Positions 25,415 to 33,769 of a DNA stretch of 64,000 nt are shown here, piece by piece. The stretch is from positions 310,001 to 374,000 of the forward strand of contig NZ_CP085193.1 of the NCBI RefSeq assembly GCF_024298965.1, read 5' to 3'. The translations under genes and the position numbers were made by a program. Source of the DNA: Streptomyces rapamycinicus NRRL 5491 (GTDB lineage: Bacteria > Actinomycetota > Actinomycetes > Streptomycetales > Streptomycetaceae). How positions within the stretch are numbered: position 1 is the first letter of the stretch; each line of letters begins with the position of its first letter. The notes under the pieces were generated by a model. The model ran no database searches, was not told the origin of the DNA, and saw only the letters and a program-made list of their open reading frames with translations.

Positions 25415-25558
25415 TGGTCGCAGCAACTCGTTGATGGCTGCGACGAGGACGGTCACCTCGTAGCGGACTGCCGACTTGTCGTACCGCGTGGCCACTGCCC
25501 GGTACATCTTGAGGCGGTTGATACCGCACTCGACCGCGTGCCGCTCGCGATGGTCGAC
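25415..25558 (-). mobile_element. C-terminal remnant of an IS5-type transposase
   Basis: Minus-strand residues read VDHRERHAVECGINRLKMYR followed by AVATRYDKSAVRYEVTVLVA. This is the characteristic DDE-transposase C-terminal motif of IS5-family elements (ERxxVExxxxxLKxxRxxAxRYDK). No N-terminal part or terminal inverted repeat is visible. Confidence 0.8.
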
Positions 25559-25564
25559 GTGAAC

Positions 25565-25710
25565 GGGCTCTGCGGGCGGCCCTCGACCTGCTGGACCGCT
25601 CGGGTCTGGACGCGTTGGCCATGAGGCGGCTGGCCGACGTGGTGGAGCACTTACTGTGGAGGGGCCGGGAGCGCGACGGCGTACGCGCCAAAAAGGAAAC
25701 ACGGGGAAGC
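25565..25710 (+). pseudogene. Fragment of a TetR-family HTH gene
   Basis: The plus-strand frame reads ALRAALDLLDRSGLDALAM and RRLADVVEHLL, the first two helices of a TetR DNA-binding domain. It then turns into unrelated basic sequence and stops. It directly abuts the IS5 remnant, which suggests that the insertion or a later deletion destroyed it. Confidence 0.6.
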
Positions 25711-25747
25711 AGATGAGTCACGGTCGGCCCATGCGCCGGGGCGCCTG

Positions 25748-27073
25748 GTGAGCACGGACGGGATCAGGGCCCCGGGGCGGGCATGGCTGGGACGGCTCCG
25801 GCCCGAGGACGAGGCGGTGATCGGCTCCGCCGTGTCCGATCCCATGCTGGTCGCCGAGGTGGTCGCCCGGGTCGGCCGCGCCGCGGCGGGCTGGGCCATC
25901 GAGGCCGGCCAGGCCATGGCGGCAAGACGGAACGCCCACGGTATCTCCGACGTCCGGTACGTCCACTTCCGGCCGCGCCGTTCCTACGAGGCCCTGGCTC
26001 TGTCCGCCGTCGTCTCCCTGTCGGGGGACCACACTCCGCCCGCCGCGCTGCGCAGCGAGTTCTCCGCCCTGGTCAGGGAGGCCGTACCGAGGGGTGTGTC
26101 GGTGGACGTGGGGCTCCAGGGCGTCCAACTGTTCCACTCGGACTTCCTCGGCAGGCTCTTCGACTGGTGCGGCGCCCATCTGCCCCCGGAGAGTCAGGCG
26201 GAGGGCATGCGGCAGATGTCCGCGGACCTGTTCGAGGGGATGGCCGCGCTGAGCGCCCTGATGGCACAGGAGTTTGCCGTCACCCGTGACCGCTGGCTCG
26301 CCGGCACCGCGGCGGCCCGGCAGGAGATGGTGCGGGACATCCTCGCGGGCCGGGAGGTCGACCGCGACCGGGCCATGAGTCGGCTCTCCTACGACCTGAC
26401 GGTGCACCATCTGGCACTCATCGCCTGGTCCGACACCGAAGTGGCCGGCGGCGCCGACGAACTCGCCGACGCCGCGACGCGGCTGCTGACGACTCTCGGA
26501 TGCTCCTCGGTCCTGCTGGTACCCACCGGCACGGCCAAGTTGTGGGCGTGGGGAGGCAGGGTCAGCGGTCCGCCGCCCGCGCCGGGCCCGGACCGGCGGT
26601 CCGCGCCGCGGGACCAGGGGCTCCCGCCACATCTGCGCGTCGCGCTGGGGCGTCCCGGATACGCCCTCGCCGGCTTCCGCCGCTCCCATGAGCAGGCGCT
26701 GGCGGCCGAACTGGCCGGCCGGGTGGGACGATCTCCGGGGCCCGTGTACGACTACGAGCGGCTGGAGCTGCCGATCCTCCTGAACGCCGACCCGGTCGCG
26801 GCGGCGGAGTTCGTGACCCGGGTGCTGGGGCCGCTCGCGGCCGACGACCCGGCGATGGCGGAGCTGCGGAGCACGCTGAGCGCCTATCTCGACGACGACC
26901 GTGCCGTCTCGGCTGTCGCCGAACGGCTGCATATCGCCAAGAACACCGTGCTGTACCGGGTGAAGAAGGCCGAGCAACTGCGCGGGCGTCCGGTGAAGGA
27001 GGGCCGGCTGGCGGTGCACGCCGCCCTCAACTTCGTCGAGGTGTTCGGACCGCCGTCGCAAAGACCGGACTGA
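25748..27073 (+). CDS. PucR-family transcriptional regulator
   Basis: 441 residues. The C-terminal PucR helix-turn-helix is clear (RAVSAVAERLHIAKNTVLYR, then VKKAEQLRGR), preceded by a GGDEF-like/CdaR middle domain and an N-terminal all-alpha sensory region. PucR-type proteins usually activate catabolic genes in response to a substrate. The GTG at 25748 starts the frame but its ribosome site is weak. The gene lies 96 bases upstream of a two-component flavin monooxygenase in the same direction and is its likely regulator. Confidence 0.88.
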   Translation: MSTDGIRAPGRAWLGRLRPEDEAVIGSAVSDPMLVAEVVARVGRAAAGWAIEAGQAMAARRNAHGISDVRYVHFRPRRSYEALALSAVVSLSGDHTPPAALRSEFSALVREAVPRGVSVDVGLQGVQLFHSDFLGRLFDWCGAHLPPESQAEGMRQMSADLFEGMAALSALMAQEFAVTRDRWLAGTAAARQEMVRDILAGREVDRDRAMSRLSYDLTVHHLALIAWSDTEVAGGADELADAATRLLTTLGCSSVLLVPTGTAKLWAWGGRVSGPPPAPGPDRRSAPRDQGLPPHLRVALGRPGYALAGFRRSHEQALAAELAGRVGRSPGPVYDYERLELPILLNADPVAAAEFVTRVLGPLAADDPAMAELRSTLSAYLDDDRAVSAVAERLHIAKNTVLYRVKKAEQLRGRPVKEGRLAVHAALNFVEVFGPPSQRPD

Positions 27074-27169
27074 TCTTTGGTCGCCGTCACAAGAGTCGCG
27101 TCGCGTCGCTCGGCTTGGCTCGGTCGCATCGGGGCGTGAGCCCGGACCGAGACATCCAGGGAAGCGATC

Positions 27170-28348
27170 ATGACGATGACTGCCGTCGGACACGACGAGA
27201 CCAGCGCGGTGCCCGCACGCGAGGAGTTCGTGGCGCGCGCCGCCGCACTCGTGCCGCTGCTCAGGCAGCACGCCGCCGAGACCGAGGAGCGGCGACGCCT
27301 GAGCGACGTGAGCCTTGCCGTGATCACCGAGGCTGGGTTCGCGCGACTGTGCGTACCAGTCGAGAACGGTGGCTATGGCCAGGGCATCGGGACGCTCGCC
27401 GAGGTGACGGCCGAGCTGGGGCGCGGCTGTGCCTCCACCGCCTGGGTGGTGGGAGTGAATGGTCAGATCGCCGTTACCCCGAAGAGCCCCGCCCTCAATT
27501 CCTTCCTGTACGGCGAGCGTCCGGACTCCTGGCTGTGCGGTTCGCTCAATCCGACTGCCGGCCGGGTGGAACCGGTCGACGGAGGTGTCCGGCTGACCGG
27601 GCGGTGGGGGTACGCCTCGGGCTGCACGCATGCGCGGTGGGCGATGGTTCTGGCCACCGGCACCGTCGAGGAAGGCGGCCCGACCGTGCACGGCCTCGCC
27701 GTCCCGATGAGTGACCTGACCATCGACGAGGACTGGCGGGTCGTCGGTATGCGCGGCAGCGGCAGCCACACGATCGTCGCTTCGGACGTCTTCGTACCGG
27801 CCGAACGGATCATCACCTCCAAGGGCCCCCGGACCGCTGAGCAGGTGATCCTCAGCGGGATCGGCGGATCGGCCATGATGGCGGGCCCGCTGCTCGGCGC
27901 CACGCACGGGGCGCTGGACATCGTGCACCAGACGCTGGCGGCGAAGAAGAAGATCGTCTACAGCCGGTACCCCTCCGCTCCGGAGGCGGTGGTGACCCAG
28001 CTCTGGCTGGCCGAGGCGACGCAGCACCTGGACACCGCCCGGCTGCACACCCGCCGCGCGACCGACGCGATCGACGGGGCGGTCGCGTCGGGCAGCGCCA
28101 TGAGTCTGGTGGAGCGGGCCCGCGCGCGCATGGATGTCTCCACCGCGGTGGAGAACTGCCGGCAGGCGATGTCACGGCTGCTCGACATCCACGGCGCGAG
28201 CGGGTTCGCCGAGGCCAACCCGCTGCAGCGCGCCTGGCGTGACCTGGAGGCGGCCGGCCGCCACGGTTTCCTCAACACGCAGTTGGCCCGCGAGGCCTAC
28301 GGGCGGGCACTGATCGGCCTCCACGAGCCCATCGCCACGAACGTCTGA
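27170..28348 (+). CDS. Flavin-dependent monooxygenase, acyl-CoA dehydrogenase fold (HsaA/HpaB-like)
   Basis: 392 residues with the three-domain acyl-CoA dehydrogenase fold, of the group D oxygenase type that uses reduced flavin supplied by a partner. Features include GFARLCVPVENGGYGQ near residue 57, the beta-domain segment RLTGRWGYASGCTHARWAM, and RVVGMRGSGSHTIVASDVFV. The immediately downstream flavin reductase supports a two-component hydroxylase. Related systems hydroxylate phenols, steroid catabolites or N-heterocycles, and the substrate here is not evident. AGGGAAG precedes the ATG at 27170. Confidence 0.87.
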   Translation: MTMTAVGHDETSAVPAREEFVARAAALVPLLRQHAAETEERRRLSDVSLAVITEAGFARLCVPVENGGYGQGIGTLAEVTAELGRGCASTAWVVGVNGQIAVTPKSPALNSFLYGERPDSWLCGSLNPTAGRVEPVDGGVRLTGRWGYASGCTHARWAMVLATGTVEEGGPTVHGLAVPMSDLTIDEDWRVVGMRGSGSHTIVASDVFVPAERIITSKGPRTAEQVILSGIGGSAMMAGPLLGATHGALDIVHQTLAAKKKIVYSRYPSAPEAVVTQLWLAEATQHLDTARLHTRRATDAIDGAVASGSAMSLVERARARMDVSTAVENCRQAMSRLLDIHGASGFAEANPLQRAWRDLEAAGRHGFLNTQLAREAYGRALIGLHEPIATNV

Positions 28349-28388
28349 CGCCGAACGCCACACGAGCAGGAACCCGAACGAGCTGGAC

Positions 28389-28895
28389 ATGGGCGGAAAC
28401 AACATGACGATCACAGCGACTCGCGCCGAATTCCGGGACGCCATGGCACACCTGGCGGCGGCTGTCAGCATTCTCACGACCGACGGCCCCGGCGGCCGGT
28501 GCGGAATCACACTGAGCGCCGTCTGCTCGGTCACGGACTCCCCGCCGACCATCCTGGCCTGCGTCAACCGGAGCAGCGCCATGCACGACGTCTTCGTAGC
28601 CAACGGCCGGGTCGCGCTGAACGTCCTCGGCGGGGACCAGTCGGAGCTTGCCCGGCACTTCTCCGGAGCCACGAAAGTGGCGATGGACGAGCGCTTCGCC
28701 TGGGACATCTGGGCATCGGCCGGCCCGGTGCCGGTGCTGCGCGACGCGCCGGTGACCATGACCGGCACCCTGTCCGGGCGGACGCCGATAGGTTCGCACA
28801 GCGTTCTCTTCATCCGTGTGGAAGAGATCCACATGCGGGGTGACGCCGACGGACTCGTCTACCACAACCGCGATTTCCACCGGCTGGGTTCATGA
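28389..28895 (+). CDS. Flavin reductase component (HsaB/HpaC-like)
   Basis: 168 residues of the FMN-binding split-barrel flavin reductase family. Visible features are AAAVSILTTDGPGGRCGITL, SAVCSVTDSPPTILACVNRS and the conserved terminal HNRDFHRL. It supplies FADH2 or FMNH2 to the upstream monooxygenase, 40 bases away. Either the ATG at 28389 or the one at 28404 may start it. The second gives a slightly better fit to the family N-terminus. Confidence 0.9.
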   Translation: MGGNNMTITATRAEFRDAMAHLAAAVSILTTDGPGGRCGITLSAVCSVTDSPPTILACVNRSSAMHDVFVANGRVALNVLGGDQSELARHFSGATKVAMDERFAWDIWASAGPVPVLRDAPVTMTGTLSGRTPIGSHSVLFIRVEEIHMRGDADGLVYHNRDFHRLGS

Positions 28896-29026
28896 CGGGC
28901 CACCGCCGCTGCCCCGCCCGGCCGGTTCAGTCGGGCAGGGGCACGGCGGCGGGGACGTCGACTTCGACGAGGTACCCCGGGGCGAAGGGTGTGTGGCGCC
29001 CGGGCGTCGCCACCGGGGCCGTTCGC

Positions 29027-29851
29027 TCAGCGGGATGCCAACAGTCCGTACAGCAGCGGGATACGCGGCTCCGGCAGCCGCCACCAGCCGGATGAGCCAC
29101 GAACCATATGAGGCCAGCGCGGCCAGGGCAGTTCAGGGCTCTCGCGCAGCCGTCGGACGTCCAGACCGGCTCCGATCAGGGCATCGACGACCTCGCCCAG
29201 CCCGTGCATCCACTCGTAGCTGTCGATGGCGCCCTCGACGGCCGGGCCGTCGGTGTAGGTGTGGGTCGCGTCGCGGTGTACAGGGCCGCCGCCGGCCAAG
29301 TAGTCGTGCCTCAGCAGGAGTTCGGGGCCGTCTCCGGGGGCGGGTTTGGGGCCCAGCGAGTTGAGGAGCGGGTGGAACTCCACGACGTACAGGCGGCCGC
29401 CGGGACGTAGCAGTTCGGCGACGACACCGGCCCAGCGGTCCAGGTCGGGGAGGTAGCACAGGGCACCCTTACCGGTGTAGACGACGTCGAACCGCCGCCC
29501 GCCGAGGGCCTCCACGGCGTCGTACACATTGGCCTGTACGTACCTCACGTCGAGACCGGCACGCGCCGCGATGCCGGTCGCCGCTGCCACGGATGCCGCG
29601 GAGAAGTCGAGGCCGACCGTCCGCGCCCCGCGCTGCGCGAAGGCGATGGTCTCCGTGCCGAGGTGGCACTGCAGATGCAGCACGTCGCGGCTGGCCAGCT
29701 CACCGAGGTCGTCCCACTCCCACGGGGCGAACCAGCGGGACGGGTCGGGCTCCCCGTCGATCCCGTAGAACCGGCTGGCGAGGTGGACGGGGGTCCGGGC
29801 ATCCCAGTTCGACTGGTTGGCCCGCATCATCCGCTCGTGCGCGTCGGTCAT
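29027..29851 (-). CDS. Class I SAM-dependent methyltransferase
   Basis: 274 residues. The SAM-binding motif I region is VLHLQCHLGTETIAFAQRGA near residue 57, followed by TVGLDFSAASV (motif II acid) and the motif VYTGKGALCYLPDL. The substrate is unknown. The ATG at 29851 begins the family N-terminus (HERMMRANQSNWDARTPVHL), and upstream in-frame sequence is a shadow of the MMPL remnant. It has no obvious pathway neighbour. Confidence 0.88.
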   Translation of the reverse strand: MTDAHERMMRANQSNWDARTPVHLASRFYGIDGEPDPSRWFAPWEWDDLGELASRDVLHLQCHLGTETIAFAQRGARTVGLDFSAASVAAATGIAARAGLDVRYVQANVYDAVEALGGRRFDVVYTGKGALCYLPDLDRWAGVVAELLRPGGRLYVVEFHPLLNSLGPKPAPGDGPELLLRHDYLAGGGPVHRDATHTYTDGPAVEGAIDSYEWMHGLGEVVDALIGAGLDVRRLRESPELPWPRWPHMVRGSSGWWRLPEPRIPLLYGLLASR

Positions 29852-29967
29852 GGGTTCACTATGGCAGCCAACCGCGGGAAGCAGCGTCTTCGGAGTAGCC
29901 GTCGCCCGGCCGTGCCCGCCTCCGGTACAGGGGAGGCGGGCACTCCGTGGGGTGTGGTCGCGCGTGG

Positions 29968-31005
29968 TCAGACGTGCGTCGAGTTCTTCCCGTACGGCGG
30001 CACGGTCACGAGCTCCGGCGCGGCCGCCGGCTCGGGCGCGGGGCCGCCTTCGCTGAGGCCGAACCGTCCGTGGAGCTTTCGCAGGAAGCCGGGCGCGTAC
30101 CAGGCCGAGCGGCCGAGCAGGCACATCGCGGCGGGAACGAGGATGCCGCGTACGGCGACGGCGTCGATGAGAATGGCCAGTCCGCTGCCCAGGCCGAACA
30201 GCTGCATAAAGCTGAGCTCGGCCGTACCGAACGCGAAGAAGCTCACCGCGAGCAGGCAGGCCGCCGCGGTGACGATGCGTCCGGTGTGCCCGAGGCCGTT
30301 GGTCACCGCGGACTCGTTGTCCTCGCCGAGGTCGTGGAGTTCTTTGATCCGGCTGGTGACGAACACCTCGTAGTCCATCGAGAGGCCGAAGCCGATGCAG
30401 AACATCAGCACGGTCATGGACACATCCATCGGCTGGGCTGTGAAGCCGAGCAGGGAGGAGAGGAGGCCCTCCTGGAAGATCCAGGTCATGACGCCGAGGG
30501 TCGCCCCCAGGCTGATCAGGTTGAGGAGCAGCGCACGCAGCGGCTGCACGACGCTGCCGGTGAACAGGAAGAGCAGGAGGAAGGTGGTGACGGCGACCAG
30601 GGCCACGGCGATCGGCAGCCGGCTGCCGACGGAGTCCTCGGAGTCGACCAGTACGGCGTCGACTCCGCCCACCAGCGGGTGTGATCCGGCGGGCGGGGCT
30701 ACCGCCCGCACCTCCTGGACCAGGCTCTGGGCCTGGTTCTCGGCGTCCTCGGGCAGTACGACGCGTTCGTCCGGTGTGCCGAAGGTGATGCCGAGGAGCG
30801 GGCTTGCCGCGAGCAGCAGGATCGCGAGTACGGGCAGCGCGGTGAGCGCGGGCCGCCGCATGACGGTGCCGGCCAGCCGTCCCCACATGGGTGCCCGGGG
30901 TGCCGGAGCGTCCGCGGTTCGCCTTCGCCCACGGCAGCCGCCCGCTGTTGACCCGGTGCCCCAGGACGACGAACAGGGCCGGCATTCGGCTATGCGTTCA
31001 AACAC
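29968..31005 (-). pseudogene. MMPL/RND-type exporter with large deletion and frameshift
   Basis: The original ribosome site (AAAGGAG) and GTG start at 31005 survive, encoding MFERIAE. The sequence then jumps to the end of the first transmembrane bundle: PALFVVLGHRVNSGRLPWAK in one frame, continuing in another with MWGRLAGTVMRRPALTALPV. A second jump follows LPEDAENQAQSLVQE. The C-terminal bundle (FLLLFLFTGSVVQPLRALLL to FGLSMDYEVFVTSRI) is intact to the stop. About 345 codons remain of the 700 or more normal for the family. It was probably an actinomycete lipid or drug exporter. Confidence 0.82.
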
Positions 31006-31158
31006 GCACGATCTCCTTTGGTGTCCATACGGTGAAAACGACGCGAAACGGCCGGAGTTGACCGAACGGGAGCCGGCGCGGTGCTCCGCGGAGTCTCGTC
31101 ACCCCGTCAGAAGCAGGTGCGGTGTCGCACTCTTCGTCGCCGCGAACGACGTTAGTGA

Positions 31159-31716
31159 GCCGACAGGGCATACGACGACCTGGCCGACGCCGTGCGGGCC
31201 GCCGTCGACACCGCGGCGGACGACCCGACCCTGCCGCGCCTGGTGGTCGCGGCCGAGGGCTACCGTCAGTGGGCCATCGCCCATCCCGAGCGCTTCCAGC
31301 TCCTCCACGGAACGCCGCTGCGGGACTACGCGGCACCCGCCGAGGGCCCGACCACCCAGGCGACGCGCCGGATGAGCTCGATCTTCGAGCGTGAGTTGTT
31401 CGACGGGTTCAGCGCGGAGCAACTTGCCGCGGCCGACACTCCCGTGCTCTCGTCCTCACTCCGGGCACACCTGGAACAGCTGCCACATTACGGTCTGGGG
31501 TATCTGCCGCCTCCCGCGACCGCTCTTCTGCTGAGCGCGTGGGGACACCTGCATGGCCTCGTCGTCCTGGAGGTGTTCGGGCACGCCTCTCTCCTCGGTG
31601 ACCACCAGGCCGAGATCTTCCGCATGGCAATGCGGAACCTGCACGCGGACATCCACCGCCAGGTCCCCGTACACGTGGGCACGCCGGATACCGCGGACCA
31701 AACGGAACCCGTCTGA
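31159..31716 (+). pseudogene. TetR-family regulator lacking its DNA-binding domain
   Basis: From a stop pair at 31153-31158 the frame reads DDLADAVRAAVDTAADDP, then EGYRQWAIAHPERFQLLHGT. This is the start of a TetR C-terminal WHG-type ligand domain, which then runs intact to the stop at 31716. The helix-turn-helix that should precede it is absent. It faces the deleted MMPL gene and was probably its repressor. The same region appears to have lost the adjoining ends of both genes. Confidence 0.72.
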
Positions 31717-31745
31717 ATGGTGACGGGGGCGGGGCCGGGGAACCT

Positions 31746-32336
31746 CTATGCCCCGGTCTCGCCGTAGCGCGTCCAGCCCTGGTCGAGGAGTCGGAATCCC
31801 GCATCGACGGACGACTCGGGATCGGCCTCATGGATGGCGATGAGCTGGATCTGCAGGGCGAACCGGACGTAGAAGCGGATCTCGTCACTCGGCCCGGTGA
31901 GCCCGAACTCCTCGGTGATCGCCGCGACCAAAGCGTCCTCGTGGCGCAACCACATCTTCTCCGCGTAGTCGATCAGGGCCGGGGTGTCCTCCATGAGGGC
32001 GAGGATCCGGCTCTGGGGCTCGGACTTGAGCGCGGCGATCTCGGCGAGGTAGTGCGCCTTCAGGGCGTCGGAGATCGTGGTCCCCGGCGAGCGGCCGCTC
32101 ACCGCGGCGATGAGGTGTTCATGCCGCTCGTCCTCATCACTGAAGACCAGCGCCTCCTTGTGGGGGAAGTGGGTGAAGACCGTCTTGGGTGACACATCGG
32201 CCTGATCCGCGATCTCGCGCACCGTCACCGCGTCGAAGCCGCGTTCGAGGAACAGCGCCGTCGCCGCATCCAGGATCACCGCCCGCGTTGCCGCCTTCTT
32301 GCGCTCGCGTCGCCCAACGGCCGCTCCATCCACCAT
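31746..32336 (-). CDS. TetR/AcrR family transcriptional regulator
   Basis: 196 residues with a full N-terminal helix-turn-helix (RAVILDAATALFLERGFDAV, then ADVSPKTVFTHFPHKEAL) and a C-terminal ligand domain. It is divergent from the SGNH hydrolase gene, with an AT-rich gap containing a weak dyad, so it probably represses that gene and itself. A GTG one codon after the ATG at 32336 is an alternative start. Confidence 0.92.
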   Translation of the reverse strand: MVDGAAVGRRERKKAATRAVILDAATALFLERGFDAVTVREIADQADVSPKTVFTHFPHKEALVFSDEDERHEHLIAAVSGRSPGTTISDALKAHYLAEIAALKSEPQSRILALMEDTPALIDYAEKMWLRHEDALVAAITEEFGLTGPSDEIRFYVRFALQIQLIAIHEADPESSVDAGFRLLDQGWTRYGETGA

Positions 32337-32357
32337 GCTCTCATCCTACCCTCGATC

Positions 32358-32395
32358 ACTATCTACATTGACGGTAAAAGTAGTGTCGATATAGT
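32358..32395. promoter_or_regulatory. AT-rich divergent promoter with weak dyad
   Basis: ACTAT at 32358-32362 and ATAGT at 32391-32395 bracket TTGAC and GTCGA half-sites. The stretch is strikingly AT-rich between the TetR and SGNH genes. It is a candidate operator, but the symmetry is imperfect. Confidence 0.35.
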
Positions 32396-32492
32396 AAGTG
32401 TGCGAGTGAAGCGATTATTGGCTCATTCGCGTGACGACAGACGTTCTGACCTGCACACCAACCGCGATACCGGCAGCCGAAGGACAACGACC

Positions 32493-33707
32493 ATGACCGC
32501 CACCGTCAACTCCCCCTCCAACTCCGAGCGGTCGGACGCGGACGCGTTCGCATGGGTTCGCACCTGGGGCGCCTCGCCGCAGGCACCGGACAACTCCGTC
32601 ACCTCCGTCGAACCCTTCGAGAACGCGACGCTGCGCCAGGTCGTCCGCGTCAGCGGCGGCGGACGCCGCATCCGCGTCCGCATCAGCAACGAGTACGGAA
32701 CCGCACCACTGACCATCGGCGCCGCCCGGGTCGCCATCGCGGACTCCGACGGCGCGATCCAGAGCGGAAGCGACCGGCCGGTGACCTTCAGCGGCAGGCT
32801 GACCACCACCGTCCCGGCGGGCGCGCCGATCCTCAGCGACCCCATCGATCTGCCCACCCCCGCGCTGTCCCGGCTGACGATCAGCCTCTACGTGCCGGAG
32901 CGCGTCGACACCTGCACCTGCCACGGGACGTTCCACGCGCTCGGCTGGATAATCCCCGGCGACGCGACCGCCCTCGCGTCTCTGCCCACGGACGCGGTCC
33001 CCTTGCCTGCGCAAGCCCTGATCACGGCCGTGGAAGTGCGGCCCGACACACCGGCCGAGGCCATCGCCGTCATCGGTGACTCCCGTGTCGATGGAATCGG
33101 CTCCACCCCCGGCACGGACCGGCGCTGGACCGACCTGCTCGCCGAGCGCCTCGCCGCCCGCGGCGGACAGCCGCGCTGCGTGGTCAACCAGGGCATCGGC
33201 GGCAACCGCATGCTCGCCGACGGCATCGGCACCGCCGCCCTCGCCCGCTTCGACCGCGATGTCCTCACCACGCCGGGCCTCGGCCATGTGGTGATCGCCG
33301 TGGGCAACGACCTCGTCTTCTCCTTCGCCCCGCACACCGAGGAGACCGCCGGATTCCTCGCGATGTTCCCCGGCGCCCCCGTCACCGTGGACGACATCAT
33401 CGCGGCCCACCTCCAGCTGGCGGCCCGAGCCCGCGCGCACGGCGCGAAGGCTCACGCCGCGACCATCGCCCCCTACGGCGGCACGGACATGTACTCGCCC
33501 GAGGGCGACAAGGCGCGCGAGCAGGTCAACTCATGGATCCGCACAAGTGGCGCCTTCGACGGCGTACTCGACTTCGACGCCGTCTGGCGCGACCCCGCCG
33601 ACCCCGCCCGCATCCGCGGCGACCTGCACATGGGCGACTACCTCCACGGCAACGACGCAGGCTACGCGGCCCTCGCCGAATCCATCGACCTCCCCCTCTT
33701 CGACTGA
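32493..33707 (+). CDS. SGNH/GDSL-type esterase
   Basis: 404 residues. Block I is present as AVIGDSRVDGIGST with the catalytic serine in GDS. Block III is seen as VGNDLVF, and the terminal Asp/His block as MGDYLHGNDAGYAAL. The N-terminal 170 residues form a beta-rich accessory domain, seen in larger Streptomyces SGNH hydrolases (LRQVVRVSGGGRRIRVRIS). No signal peptide is evident from the ATG at 32493, which follows AAGGA with eight-base spacing, so the enzyme may be cytosolic. The divergent TetR gene likely controls it. Confidence 0.85.
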   Translation: MTATVNSPSNSERSDADAFAWVRTWGASPQAPDNSVTSVEPFENATLRQVVRVSGGGRRIRVRISNEYGTAPLTIGAARVAIADSDGAIQSGSDRPVTFSGRLTTTVPAGAPILSDPIDLPTPALSRLTISLYVPERVDTCTCHGTFHALGWIIPGDATALASLPTDAVPLPAQALITAVEVRPDTPAEAIAVIGDSRVDGIGSTPGTDRRWTDLLAERLAARGGQPRCVVNQGIGGNRMLADGIGTAALARFDRDVLTTPGLGHVVIAVGNDLVFSFAPHTEETAGFLAMFPGAPVTVDDIIAAHLQLAARARAHGAKAHAATIAPYGGTDMYSPEGDKAREQVNSWIRTSGAFDGVLDFDAVWRDPADPARIRGDLHMGDYLHGNDAGYAALAESIDLPLFD

Positions 33708-33769
33708 TCCCTGACCCTGGAAGGTCGCTGACGGATCTCCGCGCTCGGTCGTCTTCACCGCCGGCCGGT

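Noticed and set aside
25718..28048. 776-codon minus-strand frame opposite the PucR and monooxygenase genes
   Set aside because: Low-complexity Arg/Gly/His translation without motif, fully explained by third-position GC bias of the real genes.
28896..29026. Minus-strand frame ending FAPGYLVEVDVPAAVPLPD as a gene fragment
   Set aside because: It looks protein-like but is only about 26 codons with no family I can name, so I did not list it.
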